A DNA stretch of 64,000 nt from Haliea sp. (GTDB taxonomy: Bacteria; Pseudomonadota; Gammaproteobacteria; Pseudomonadales; Halieaceae), in assembly GCA_002692965.1 (NCBI GenBank), contig NZNC01000015.1, forward strand, positions 186,001 to 250,000, read 5' to 3'. The notes under the pieces were generated by a model that had not been told where the DNA came from, did not search any database, and was given only the letters and a program-made list of their open reading frames with translations. The position numbers and the translations under genes were made by a program. Below, one piece after another: positions 1 through 7,906 of this stretch. Every line of letters begins with the position of its first letter. The first letter of the stretch is position 1.

Positions 1-1375
1 GGCCATTCTCTCGCGCAACTCAAATGCCTTCGCGGCCCTGCGCTACGCCATCGCTGCCCGCGGTGCGGTGCTGGTACCGGTGAATTTCATGCTCAACGCC
101 GAGGAGGCCGCGTACATCATCAACCACAGCGGCGCAAAGCTGCTGTTCGTGGGTGACACCGAGGCGGACAAGGCGCTGGCCGCGGCGCGCGAGTGCCCGT
201 CGGTGGAGAAGTGCTACAGTTTGGCCCTCGGCAGCGCCCCACCCGCCGGCTTCGAGGCGCTGGATGCCCTGGCCGCCGGGCCGGCCCTGACCCAGCGACC
301 CAGTATCGACAACACTACCCCGGCGCAGATCATCTACACCAGCGGCACCGAGTCCGCGCCGAAGGGCGCTGTGCTCAGCCACGCCGCCGTGCTGTGGCAG
401 TATGGCAGTATCCTGGCTGACGCCGAAGTGGCCGGCGACGATGTGCTGCTGCACGCCCTGCCCCTTTTCCACTGTGCCCAGCTGGACTGTTTCCTGGGTC
501 CATCGATTCACGTCGGCGCCAGCAATATCATCACCGCCGACAATCACCCGGACAATCTGCTGAAGCTGCTGGAGGGCGAAGGGGTCACCTCCTTCTTTGC
601 GCCCCCGACGGTGTGGATCTCGCTCTTGCGGCATCCGGGCTTCGACACTGCCGACCTGTCCGCCCTGCGCAAGGGTTATTACGGCGCTTCCATCATGCCG
701 GTGGAGATCCTGCGGGAAATCCAGCGGCGCCTGCCTGAACTGCGCCTGTGGAACCTCTACGGTCAGACGGAGATCGCCCCCACGGCAACCATCCTGAAAC
801 CCGAGGACCAGTTGCGCAAGGCCGGCTCCGCGGGCAGGCCCGTGCTGCATGTGGAAACCCGTGTGGTCAATGACGCCGGCGAAGACGTGGCACCCGGCGA
901 GATCGGTGAAGTGGTTCACCGCTCACCGCAGCTGCTGACCGAGTACTTCAGGAATCCGGAGAAAACGGCCGAGGCCTTTGCCGGCGGCTGGTTCCACAGT
1001 GGCGACCTGGCGACTGTCGACGAAGAGGGCTACCTGACCATCGTCGACCGCAAGAAAGACATCATCAAGACCGGCGGTGAGAACGTCTCCGGGCGCGAAG
1101 TCGAGGAAGCCATCTACCAGCTGGACTGGGTGGCAGAGGTTGCGGTCATCGGCCTGCCCCACGATCGCTGGGTGGAGGCCGTCACTGCCGTGGTGGTGCC
1201 GAAACCCGACAGCAGCCCTGATGAGGCCGCGGTCATTGCCTTCTGTCACGAACGGCTGGCAGCCTTCAAAGTGCCGAAACGGGTTGTGTTTGCGAGCGAT
1301 CTGCCGCGCAACCCTTCTGGCAAGATTCTGAAACGGGAGTTGCGCCTGGCACACAGCGCGCTTTACCAAAGCTAG
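1..1375 (+). CDS. AMP-dependent acyl-CoA synthetase (5'-truncated by window edge)
   Basis: This is an ANL-superfamily enzyme that activates a carboxylic acid to its acyl-adenylate and then to the acyl-CoA. The reading frame is open from base 2, so the N-terminus lies outside the window; the GTG at 68 is internal. Visible motifs are the ATP-binding loop IYTSGTESAPKG (about 332-367), the adenine/Mg motif NLYGQTEIAPT (about 752-784), the hinge region WFHSGDL...DRKKDIIKTGGENVSG and the C-terminal NPSGKILKREL, which carries the catalytic lysine. It resembles the medium/long-chain fatty-acid synthetases that sit in beta-oxidation-like catabolic clusters. It is followed by a strong hairpin and then by a convergent flavoprotein gene. 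The exact acid substrate is unknown. Confidence 0.93.
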   Translation, partial: AILSRNSNAFAALRYAIAARGAVLVPVNFMLNAEEAAYIINHSGAKLLFVGDTEADKALAAARECPSVEKCYSLALGSAPPAGFEALDALAAGPALTQRPSIDNTTPAQIIYTSGTESAPKGAVLSHAAVLWQYGSILADAEVAGDDVLLHALPLFHCAQLDCFLGPSIHVGASNIITADNHPDNLLKLLEGEGVTSFFAPPTVWISLLRHPGFDTADLSALRKGYYGASIMPVEILREIQRRLPELRLWNLYGQTEIAPTATILKPEDQLRKAGSAGRPVLHVETRVVNDAGEDVAPGEIGEVVHRSPQLLTEYFRNPEKTAEAFAGGWFHSGDLATVDEEGYLTIVDRKKDIIKTGGENVSGREVEEAIYQLDWVAEVAVIGLPHDRWVEAVTAVVVPKPDSSPDEAAVIAFCHERLAAFKVPKRVVFASDLPRNPSGKILKRELRLAHSALYQS

Positions 1376-1377
1376 CC

Positions 1378-1409
1378 CCCCACAAACCGCCAGCACGCGG
1401 CTTGTGGGG
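1378..1409 (+). terminator. Hairpin after the acyl-CoA synthetase
   Basis: CCCCACAA (1378-1385) pairs with TTGTGGGG (1402-1409), and CCGC (1387-1390) pairs with GCGG (1397-1400) inside it. The loop is CAGCAC. The stem starts three bases after the stop codon and lies between convergent genes, so it may terminate both. There is no long T-tract, so factor-independent termination is only likely. Confidence 0.6.
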
Positions 1410-1422
1410 CCCCCTTATCCCC

Positions 1423-2394
1423 TCAGGCCACCCAGCCGAGCGCCCGGGTCAAATGCTCCCGGCATTCGGCGACCATTCTTTCAAGCAGCTCGTCACAGCT
1501 GGGGATATCCTGCATCAGGCCGATGCCCAGACCTGCCCAGACCACGCCGTCATCCACCGCACCGGACTCGAGTGCGGCCCGCCCGCGAGCGCCTGCTACC
1601 AGGTGCTGGATGTCCTTGAACTCGCAGCCACCCGGGCGCCGCTCGAGACTGACGACTTCCTCGGATATGGCGTTGCGGAACACGCGCCCGGTATTGCGCA
1701 GCGTGCGAAAGATCAGCAGCGTATCCTTCTCCGTGCCCTGCACCACCGCCCGCTTGATGTTGTCGTGCACCGGCGCCTCCCGCGTCAGCATGAAGCGGGT
1801 ACCCATGTTGACACCCTGAGCGCCCAGGGATAGCGCCGCCGCCATGCCGCGACCATCGGCGATACCACCAGAGGCGATCACGGGAATCTTCAACGCACTG
1901 ACCGCGGCGGGAATCAACACCAGGCCGGGGATATCATCCTCTCCCGGATGCCCCGCGCACTCAAAGCCGTCGATACTCACCACATCCACGCCCTTCTTCT
2001 CGGCACTCAGGGCATGCCGCACCGCCGTGCACTTGTGCAGAATGCGCATATCCGCGCGCTTGAAGGTCTCGAAGAATTCCGCCGGCACATTCCCCGCGGT
2101 CTCCACCACCTTCAAACCACTGCTCGCAATCACATCAACATAGTCCGCGTAGGGCGGCGGGTTTGCGGTGGGCAGCACCGTCAGGTTGACCCCAAAGGGC
2201 TTGTCCGTCATTGAGCGGCAACGGGCAATTTCAGCTGCCAGGGCCTCGGGGCTCGGTTGGGTGAGGGCCGTCAGAATACCCAGCCCCCCCGCGTTGGATA
2301 CCGCCGAGGCCAGCTCGGCACGCCCCACCCACATCATGCCACCCTGGATGATGGGATAGCGGATACCAAGCAGTTCGGTGATCGCGGTTTTCAT
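1423..2394 (-). CDS. Nitronate monooxygenase / 2-nitropropane dioxygenase-like FMN protein
   Basis: A 323-residue TIM-barrel flavoprotein of the NMO/FabK-like family. Members oxidise nitronates or act as FMN-dependent oxidoreductases in degradative pathways. The N-terminus MKTAITELLGIRYPIIQGGM is typical. IDGFECAGHPGEDD carries the family's conserved His, and IASGGIADGRG plus GAQGVNMGTRF form the FMN-phosphate site. The start is set at the ATG preceded by GAGGAA about nine bases upstream; a longer open frame to 2463 lacks such a site. The neighbours suggest a role in the degradative cluster. True nitronate activity is not shown, and enoyl reduction or dehydrogenation is an alternative. Confidence 0.85.
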   Translation of the reverse strand: MKTAITELLGIRYPIIQGGMMWVGRAELASAVSNAGGLGILTALTQPSPEALAAEIARCRSMTDKPFGVNLTVLPTANPPPYADYVDVIASSGLKVVETAGNVPAEFFETFKRADMRILHKCTAVRHALSAEKKGVDVVSIDGFECAGHPGEDDIPGLVLIPAAVSALKIPVIASGGIADGRGMAAALSLGAQGVNMGTRFMLTREAPVHDNIKRAVVQGTEKDTLLIFRTLRNTGRVFRNAISEEVVSLERRPGGCEFKDIQHLVAGARGRAALESGAVDDGVVWAGLGIGLMQDIPSCDELLERMVAECREHLTRALGWVA

Positions 2395-2491
2395 GCAGTG
2401 TGTTCCTCGCCGGAAAAGAGACACGCGGAAAGTGCGTGACAAGCGGTAATCGCCTACCCGCACCTCCGCGGGCAGGTTGCAGCGGGAACAT

Positions 2492-2509
2492 TAATTTATG
2501 TAGAAGTTA
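2492..2509. promoter_or_regulatory. Candidate cluster operator (TAWCTTA-N4-TAAGWTA family)
   Basis: TAATTTA-TGTA-GAAGTTA. The halves read TAATTTA and, on the other strand, TAACTTC. It lies 98 bases upstream of the nitronate-monooxygenase-like start. This is a weaker member of the repeated motif, judged by eye only. Confidence 0.35.
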
Positions 2510-2528
2510 TTAGCAAGCCAGTGCGGCA

Positions 2529-3473
2529 CTACTGAATGAACTCGCGGAAGGCACTCCAGGGCACGTCCGAGTGGTACATCTCGGCATCATCCATGGAGTC
2601 CGTCGGCACGCGGAAGCGCTCGGTCTGCATGGCCTCATCAAAGTGCGCGGCAGCATCCTCGATACTCCAGTCCTTCTGTGTGCCGCGATACCCTTCGGAG
2701 ACCGCGGCGAATACCCGCGCATAACCGCCCCCGCCCACACTGAACATCTCGCCGTTGCAGCGCACCGATGCGTGGGCCAGCATGGCCACCACCGGCGCCA
2801 CCGCGGCAGGCGGGAAATCCCGCTGCATCAGGGCGTCGATGTGCTCGCCCATCAGGGCAGTCATGCGGCTGCCGGCGATCGGCATGATGGCGTTGACCGC
2901 GATGTTCTGGCCCTGGGCGCGCGTGGCGGACGCCAATGCCCGGGTCATCGCCCAGACCGCGCCCTTGGCCGCTGGATAGGGCACCCCACTGCCCATACCG
3001 AACCAGGAACCGGAGCAGACGTTGACGATGCGACCATAGTCGCGCTGCTTCATGTGCGCCCAGACCTCGCGGCAAAGATAGAAGGTGCCACTGGCGGAAA
3101 CCGCCATGTCTTTTGCCCACTGCTCGTCGGTGATGTCCTCGAGCAGCCCGGCGCCGCTGACAATGCCGGCGTTGTTGACCAGGATGTCCACCTGGCCCCA
3201 GCGCTCCATGGCATCGGCCACAATGGCGCGGGCGCCCACTGAGCTGGCCACACTGTCGGTGTTGGCCTCGGCCGTGCCGCCTGCGGCGCGGATCGCCTCC
3301 GCGGCTGCTTCGGCGTAACTGGCGTCGCCGCCACCACCCTGGAAGTCGCCACCCAGATCATTGACCAGTACCCGGGCCCCGCGCTCGGCCAGCAGCGACG
3401 CATAGGCCTTCCCCAGGCCGCCGCCGGCGCCGGTCACAATGGCGACCTGGCCGTCAAATCGCATCTCCTGCAT
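2529..3473 (-). CDS. Short-chain dehydrogenase/reductase (HSD17B4-like)
   Basis: A 314-residue SDR. The cofactor motif TGAGGGLG lies near the N-terminus (after MRFDGQVAIV), NNAGI at the central strand, and the catalytic YPAAK (YxxxK) follows SGSW. The sequence VLVNDLGGDFQGGG between beta-2 and the next helix is typical of the dehydrogenase part of peroxisomal multifunctional enzyme 2 (17-beta-HSD type 4), which oxidises 3-hydroxyacyl-CoAs. The C-terminal ~60 residues extend past a minimal SDR. The start ATG at 3473 is chosen because the frame extending to 3659 would overlap the divergent neighbour and lacks SDR homology. It probably oxidises a hydroxyacyl-CoA or cyclic alcohol; the substrate is unknown. 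Confidence 0.9.
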   Translation of the reverse strand: MQEMRFDGQVAIVTGAGGGLGKAYASLLAERGARVLVNDLGGDFQGGGGDASYAEAAAEAIRAAGGTAEANTDSVASSVGARAIVADAMERWGQVDILVNNAGIVSGAGLLEDITDEQWAKDMAVSASGTFYLCREVWAHMKQRDYGRIVNVCSGSWFGMGSGVPYPAAKGAVWAMTRALASATRAQGQNIAVNAIMPIAGSRMTALMGEHIDALMQRDFPPAAVAPVVAMLAHASVRCNGEMFSVGGGGYARVFAAVSEGYRGTQKDWSIEDAAAHFDEAMQTERFRVPTDSMDDAEMYHSDVPWSAFREFIQ

Positions 3474-3569
3474 ATTGTCCTGTCCCCTGTTATGGTTGAT
3501 TATCGGGCTGCGAGCATCGCCGGAGCGCTTTTTACCGACAGCGCTGCGCAGTAATTGCCAAACAGTATA

Positions 3570-3587
3570 TAGTTTATAAACAAGATA
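3570..3587. promoter_or_regulatory. Candidate cluster operator in a divergent promoter
   Basis: TAGTTTA-TAAA-CAAGATA. The right half reads TATCTTG on the other strand. A perfect 10-bp palindrome GTTTATAAAC (3572-3581) lies within it. It sits 43 bases upstream of the EthD-protein start and 97 upstream of the divergent SDR start, inside the 157-bp intergenic region. Confidence 0.45.
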
Positions 3588-3630
3588 ACGATAGTCGCCG
3601 CCAGTCGCGCGACCCTGACAAGGATCATTC

Positions 3631-4299
3631 ATGAAATCCGTCTGCCTGCTGTCGCGCAAGCCCGGTACGACCCGCGAAGCCTTCCGCGAGTACTACGAGA
3701 ATCGCCACGCCCCCCTGGGCAGCCGCTACTTCCCCTTCGCCAAGTACGTGCGCAATCACCTGCTGGCCAGCGATGAACCGGTCGATTTCGACGTCATTAC
3801 CGAGTTCTTCTTTGACGACAGCACCGACGTCGCCGGCGTTCACAGCGGGCGGGTGAGAGAGATTCTGGATGCCGACGAACGCGCCTTTATGAACCAGCGA
3901 CTGATCCGCCCGGCGGCGGCGGAAGAACTGATACTGGTGGGTCCGGCGCGCGAGGTGACGCCGGCGGGCCGGCGGCGACAGATACTGCTGCTACAACGCC
4001 AGGGTGACGATACCGCCTTCCGCTCGGCCATCGCCGGCTGGGCCCAGGCGCTGGCGGAAAACCACGGGCTGAGCCGGATCAGTGTCGACTACACCACGCC
4101 GCACTACCAGGAAGGCGAGCAGCGCTTCCCCTGGGCCGCCATGCTCAGCCTGTGGCTGGACGATGCCTCCGAAGCGATCACCCGGCTGGAGCCACCCCCG
4201 GGTGTGGGCTTGTCCGCGGACCTGCTGGCCGAGGTCTGCGAGAGCTCTCCCGAGACCCTGGCCAACCTGTATACGCCGGATGCCGCGCTGCGCGATTAG
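3631..4299 (+). CDS. EthD-domain protein, two tandem ferredoxin-like halves
   Basis: A 222-residue protein of the EthD/dimeric alpha-beta-barrel type. The N-terminal half (about 1-100) starts MKSVCLLSRKPGTTREAFREYYENRHAPLG; the lysine/proline start and the YYENRHAPL segment are the EthD signature. The second half (about 110-215) has a weaker copy of the same fold. EthD proteins accompany oxygenase systems such as ETBE cytochrome P450 and often have no assigned reaction. An AAGGAT site lies upstream of the ATG. It is divergent from the SDR gene, and its 3' end overlaps the stop codon of the convergent VOC gene. Confidence 0.75.
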   Translation: MKSVCLLSRKPGTTREAFREYYENRHAPLGSRYFPFAKYVRNHLLASDEPVDFDVITEFFFDDSTDVAGVHSGRVREILDADERAFMNQRLIRPAAAEELILVGPAREVTPAGRRRQILLLQRQGDDTAFRSAIAGWAQALAENHGLSRISVDYTTPHYQEGEQRFPWAAMLSLWLDDASEAITRLEPPPGVGLSADLLAEVCESSPETLANLYTPDAALRD

Positions 4300-4709
4300 T
4301 GCGCCAGCATCTGTACATTTTCGGTCAGGGCGCCCTCGGGGTCCTCGGCGAACAACACGCGCACGCCGTGGTCGGTCTGTTCAAAAATATCCCCGAGCGG
4401 TTTGCCACCGTTGGCGACAATGCGTGCCTTGAGGGCGTCCAGGTCGTCGGTCACAAAGCCCAGGATGACCTGCTGATCGCGCGGCTTGGGCCGATCCAGG
4501 AAGTTGAACATGACCAGGGTCTGGCCCCCGTCCATCGCCTCGCCGGTACCCAGGATGACCTCGCGGAAGGGCTCGCCCATGCCACCGGCATCACCGCCCA
4601 CGCGCGCGACCACGTTGAGGCCGTGGACGGCGCAGTAGTACTCGGTCATTTTCTCTTCATCGTCGACGATGAGCTTGGTAAACAGGGACGCGGATGCGTT
4701 GTCAGCCAT
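4296..4709 (-). CDS. VOC-family (glyoxalase/bleomycin-resistance-like) protein
   Basis: A 137-residue vicinal-oxygen-chelate fold protein. It starts MADNASASLFTKLIVDDEEKM and has the family features: YY.AVHGLNVVAR after helix 1, the closing strand TENVQML, and DDLDALKARIVANGGKP in the second repeat. VOC proteins include lyases, isomerases and extradiol dioxygenases that bind a divalent metal. A second VOC gene lies at 11052-11474 in another module. The start is placed at the ATG with GGAG eight bases upstream. It is divergent from a 2OG-oxygenase-like paralogue, with two candidate operator sites between them. The reaction is unknown. Confidence 0.78.
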   Translation of the reverse strand: MADNASASLFTKLIVDDEEKMTEYYCAVHGLNVVARVGGDAGGMGEPFREVILGTGEAMDGGQTLVMFNFLDRPKPRDQQVILGFVTDDLDALKARIVANGGKPLGDIFEQTDHGVRVLFAEDPEGALTENVQMLAH

Positions 4710-4812
4710 GGTGTCACTCCATACACACAATATTATCGGAAACTGTCTTCAACAGCTTGCGGCATGCAGGAAGGCCCAGCCTGCTGGGCAACTTCCGCAC
4801 CGCAATGCACAT

Positions 4813-4830
4813 TTAATGACAGATAAGTTA
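4813..4830. promoter_or_regulatory. Candidate cluster operator, VOC-proximal site
   Basis: TTAATGA-CAGA-TAAGTTA. The right half is a perfect TAACTTA on the minus strand and the left half is degenerate. It lies in the 172-bp divergent region between the VOC gene and the oxygenase-like paralogue. The rest of that region holds only an imperfect GC-rich repeat around 4763-4795. Confidence 0.4.
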
Positions 4831-4839
4831 TTATTGGAA

Positions 4840-4857
4840 TATATTACCCGTAAATTT
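4840..4857. promoter_or_regulatory. Candidate cluster operator, paralogue-1-proximal site
   Basis: TATATTA-CCCG-TAAATTT keeps the TTA-N4-TAA core shared by the cluster promoters. It ends 24 bases before the ATG of the oxygenase-like gene. Together with the site at 4813-4830 it gives one site per divergent transcription unit. Confidence 0.4.
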
Positions 4858-4881
4858 ACTGCATAAAAAACGGTGACCCGC

Positions 4882-5958
4882 ATGAACACAGATCAACAGG
4901 CCATTGCCAGCCGTATCCGCCCGGTAGCCGAGCCGCGCATCCTCGATGAGGTCTACAGTGAAGACCAGTACCAGCGCATGCTGGGTGTGGTCCGCGACCG
5001 CGGGCCCTGGCAGCTGATCCTGGCCCAGCACTTCGCCTCGGCCCAGGAGGTGGTGGCCACCCTGTCCGGCGCCCTGCCGGAGGGTGTCGAACCCAGCTTT
5101 GATCATTTCCTGACCAGCAATTTCCGCGGCTACTTCGCCAAGCACGGCACCTGCCTCTACCCCGAGCTGGAGGACTGCTTCTTCAACAGCAAGTTCCTGG
5201 ATCTGGTCAGGGACTACTGGAAGGCCGAGTACGCGCGCCCCGACAATATGCTGTTCAACATCAACGGCCCCTGTGACAGCCACGACCCGGCACACCTGGA
5301 CGCCACCCAATTCCGCGGCATCAACCAGAAGAACACCCCGATCTGGCTGATGAATACCATGACCAAGTCCGGGCTGTTTGACCACTGGCTGATGAAGCGC
5401 GCCCAGGTCATCACCTGGTTCTACCCGGGGCGAATCGGCGGCGGCTTCACCTACTGGCCACAGGGCCCCCTGGAGGCGCCGAAGCGGGTAGCCGCCCCCA
5501 TGCGGAACCGCGGTGTGGTGGTGCAAAACGAAATGATGTACCACCGCGGCGAGGCTTGCGGGCCGCAGGCTGAGCGCAAGCCGGCCGGGCTCGCCTTTGA
5601 GTCCCTGCTCGGTGCGGACCCGGCCAGTGCCGACGGCTGGCAGATCACCACGGGCAACCAGGTGGTACAGCGCATACCCGCCGGGGAGTTCCGCTTCCTG
5701 ATCCACTGGAGCGCCGAGATCTACCAGGACAAAGAGGAACTGGCGATGGTGATGGAGCAGACCGACGACCTGAGCCACGAGCAGGTCTTCGACATGCTGA
5801 TCGCCGACCTGCGCCGCCAGGGCCACCAGTTCGACCCGCCCAGCGACCCGCTGCGGGATACCGCGTTCATCAGCTTGCTGACCCGCGCATACGATATCGG
5901 CGCGCCCCGCCTGTACCCGTCGGACGCACCCGGGCCGGGCCAGGAGCTGGCCGCCTGA
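4882..5958 (+). CDS. Putative Fe(II)/2-oxoglutarate-type oxygenase, paralogue 1 of 4
   Basis: I do not recognise a named family. This 358-residue soluble protein has three paralogues in the window (9974-11032, 29905-30963, 32680-33726). All four share H-x-D (H138, D140 in HLDATQFRG), a second His 83 residues after the first (H221 in NEMMYH) and an Arg 11 residues later (R232). This is the facial triad plus 2-oxoglutarate-binding Arg layout of Fe(II)/2OG oxygenases such as the phytanoyl-CoA hydroxylases. Other conserved blocks are RPVAEPR, YSEDQ, RGPW, PEGVEP, LFNI.GP, TPIWLMNTM.KSGLF, GGGFTYWP, FRFLIHW and TDDLSHEQVF. The ATG is preferred over a GTG three codons upstream. It leads a five-gene operon with a Dabb protein, an SDR and an ADH. 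Oxygenase function is inference. Confidence 0.7.
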   Translation: MNTDQQAIASRIRPVAEPRILDEVYSEDQYQRMLGVVRDRGPWQLILAQHFASAQEVVATLSGALPEGVEPSFDHFLTSNFRGYFAKHGTCLYPELEDCFFNSKFLDLVRDYWKAEYARPDNMLFNINGPCDSHDPAHLDATQFRGINQKNTPIWLMNTMTKSGLFDHWLMKRAQVITWFYPGRIGGGFTYWPQGPLEAPKRVAAPMRNRGVVVQNEMMYHRGEACGPQAERKPAGLAFESLLGADPASADGWQITTGNQVVQRIPAGEFRFLIHWSAEIYQDKEELAMVMEQTDDLSHEQVFDMLIADLRRQGHQFDPPSDPLRDTAFISLLTRAYDIGAPRLYPSDAPGPGQELAA

Positions 5959-6015
5959 CACCGTGTGCACGACGAGCGCCAGGCGTGACACCCCATTGAC
6001 CACAAGGAGAACGGC

Positions 6016-6360
6016 TTGAGCACGATACACATTCTGGACGAAATCGTCCTCGCACCCGATGCCATCGCGCAGGTGCTGCAGTTGCTGGAGGAGCACTATC
6101 TGCCCGGTCTGCCCGCCCGCCAGACACTCAGTCTGCAGCAGCGCTGGGTATCACCACCGGTACAGCTGGAGAATCAGAACAATACCCTCTGGCTGCTGTG
6201 GGAGGTCACCGACGCCTACGGCTACTACACCATGCGCGGCACCGCGGATGAGGGCGTGATGCGCTTCTGGGCGGAGGTCGATCAGCTCTGCCGGGAGCGC
6301 CGCCGCCACGTCATGGGTGATGCCACCCAGCCACTGCCACAGCCACTGGAGGACGCATGA
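6016..6360 (+). CDS. Small conserved protein of unknown function, TTG start
   Basis: A 114-residue protein I do not recognise. It has no signal peptide or membrane segment. It is rich in Leu, Trp and Tyr, with the block LWLLWEVTDAYGYYTMRGTA followed by FWAEVDQLCRERRRHVMG. Length and composition resemble small ferredoxin-like alpha/beta barrel subunits. The start is a TTG preceded by AAGGAG six bases upstream; no better in-frame ATG exists. Its stop overlaps the ATG of the Dabb gene (ATGA), so the two are translationally coupled and may form one complex. It lies in the operon led by the oxygenase-like paralogue 1. Confidence 0.65.
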   Translation: MSTIHILDEIVLAPDAIAQVLQLLEEHYLPGLPARQTLSLQQRWVSPPVQLENQNNTLWLLWEVTDAYGYYTMRGTADEGVMRFWAEVDQLCRERRRHVMGDATQPLPQPLEDA

Positions 6361-6986
6361 GCATCTGCGAGACCCTACAGATCCACCTGAAGCCGGGCGC
6401 CGATGCCGCCCAGGCTGACGCCGCCATCCGCAGCCAGCTCGCTGGCACAACGGGCCTGCAATCCTGGCATGTGGGCCTTAACCTCGAGGGCTGCTGGGGT
6501 GCGGGGCAGCTGACCGTAGACCTGCTGCGCGAGGCCGACAGCGCCGATCGCCCCATCGACTTCAGCGGCGTCCCCGGCTTTGAACGCACCGACGGTGTGC
6601 AGTACCAGACCATTGAGCAGGGCCTGCGCGAGCCCGACATCCAGGGTGGCATCTGGCGCACACTGATGCTGCAAATCCGCGATGGCGCCGCGGCGGAAGA
6701 GGTCGCGAAATTCGAACAGGAGACACTCGGAATGCCGCGTTACATGCGCGGCATCCGCAACTGGCGTTTGGGACGGGTGACCTCCCCGGGCACGCACTGG
6801 ACCCATGTCTGGCAGCAGGAGTACACCACCATCAATGACCTGATGGGCGAATACCTGCTGCACCCCTATCACTGGGGCTGGGTGGACCGGCGCTTCGACC
6901 CGGAGTTTCCAGAAGTGTGGGTCGTGGATACAGGACTGTGTCACGCCTTCTGCCCACTGGAATCGACAATCGTCGGCCGCGACTGA
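6357..6986 (+). CDS. Dabb (stress-responsive alpha/beta barrel) domain protein
   Basis: A 209-residue protein with two ferredoxin-like halves. The C-terminal half (about 98-200) reads LMLQIRDGAAAEEVAKFEQ...MPRYMRGIRNWRLGRV, then YLLHPYHWGWVDRRFDPE. That is the usual Dabb pattern with the conserved HP.H segment. The N-terminal half (about 1-95) starts MSICETLQIHLKPGADAAQAD and looks like a degenerate repeat. Dabb proteins include olivetolic-acid-cyclase-type cyclases and many unassigned proteins. It overlaps the preceding small gene by four bases and precedes an SDR by 41 bases. Confidence 0.75.
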   Translation: MSICETLQIHLKPGADAAQADAAIRSQLAGTTGLQSWHVGLNLEGCWGAGQLTVDLLREADSADRPIDFSGVPGFERTDGVQYQTIEQGLREPDIQGGIWRTLMLQIRDGAAAEEVAKFEQETLGMPRYMRGIRNWRLGRVTSPGTHWTHVWQQEYTTINDLMGEYLLHPYHWGWVDRRFDPEFPEVWVVDTGLCHAFCPLESTIVGRD

Positions 6987-7027
6987 TCTTTGCCACCGCC
7001 AATTCATCACATAACGAGGAGTCCTTC

Positions 7028-7882
7028 ATGTCTGCAGCCAACACCCTGCAGGGCCGGGTTGCCCTGATCACCGGCGCCAGCCGTGGCATCGGCCGGGCCA
7101 TTGCCCAACGACTGGCCAGCGCCGGCGCCACCGTTGTGGTGACCGCCCGCAGTGTCGACCAGTCGGCGGAATTTCCCGGCACGCTGGCGGAAACCGTCTC
7201 CCTGATCGAACAGAACGGTGGCAAGGCGATTGCCCTGCGCGCTGACATCGAATCGGTTGAGGATCTGGAAACCCTGGTGCCGCGCACGGTCGAGGCTGCC
7301 GGTCGCCTGGATATCCTGGTCAACAATGCCGGCATCGCCCATTACGCGCGGGTGGAGGACATGCCCCTGGAGACCTTCGATCTCACGGTGCAGCACTACC
7401 TACGGGCGCCCTTCATCCTCTGCCAGAAGGCCATCCCTGTCATGCGGGAGCAGGGCGCCGGCTGGATCGTCAACATCGGCTCAGTCACCGCCCAGCGACC
7501 GATTCAGCCCTGGGGCGACTGGGAGCGCCTGGGTGGTGCCACTATCTACGCGGCAATCAAACTGGCGCTCAACCGCTTCAGCCAGGGCCTGGCCGCCGAG
7601 CTGGAGCATGACAATATTGCCGTCAACGTTGTCGGGCCGAGCACCGCGATCAGTACCCCGGGAGCAGACCGCTTTACCCCGGAGGATTACCCCACCGAAC
7701 CGGTGGAATACCTCACCGAGACCGTCCTCGCCATGAGTCACCTGCCGGCGGCAGAGCGCACCGGGCTTATCACCCATAGCCTGCATTTCCCCTATCGCGA
7801 GAAGCTCCCGGTCTACAGTCTCGACGGCAAGGAACAACTGCCACCCCCACAAATCCCGGAATACGCTCACCCGGATATCTGA
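7028..7882 (+). CDS. Short-chain dehydrogenase/reductase
   Basis: A 284-residue SDR. TGASRGIG (about 16-23) binds NAD(P), NNAGIAH is central, and the catalytic Tyr-Lys is in TIYAAIKLAL (YxxxK). The strand-2 end VTARS suggests NADP preference but does not prove it. The C-terminal segment (EQLPPPQIPEYAHPDI) extends past the usual end. The start is the ATG behind GAGGAG in CATAACGAGGAGTCCTTC. It sits in the operon of oxygenase-like paralogue 1, immediately before a zinc alcohol dehydrogenase, and probably oxidises or reduces a pathway alcohol or ketone. Confidence 0.9.
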   Translation: MSAANTLQGRVALITGASRGIGRAIAQRLASAGATVVVTARSVDQSAEFPGTLAETVSLIEQNGGKAIALRADIESVEDLETLVPRTVEAAGRLDILVNNAGIAHYARVEDMPLETFDLTVQHYLRAPFILCQKAIPVMREQGAGWIVNIGSVTAQRPIQPWGDWERLGGATIYAAIKLALNRFSQGLAAELEHDNIAVNVVGPSTAISTPGADRFTPEDYPTEPVEYLTETVLAMSHLPAAERTGLITHSLHFPYREKLPVYSLDGKEQLPPPQIPEYAHPDI

Positions 7883-7906
7883 CAGCCATCAGGCAAGGAG
7901 AGTGTC

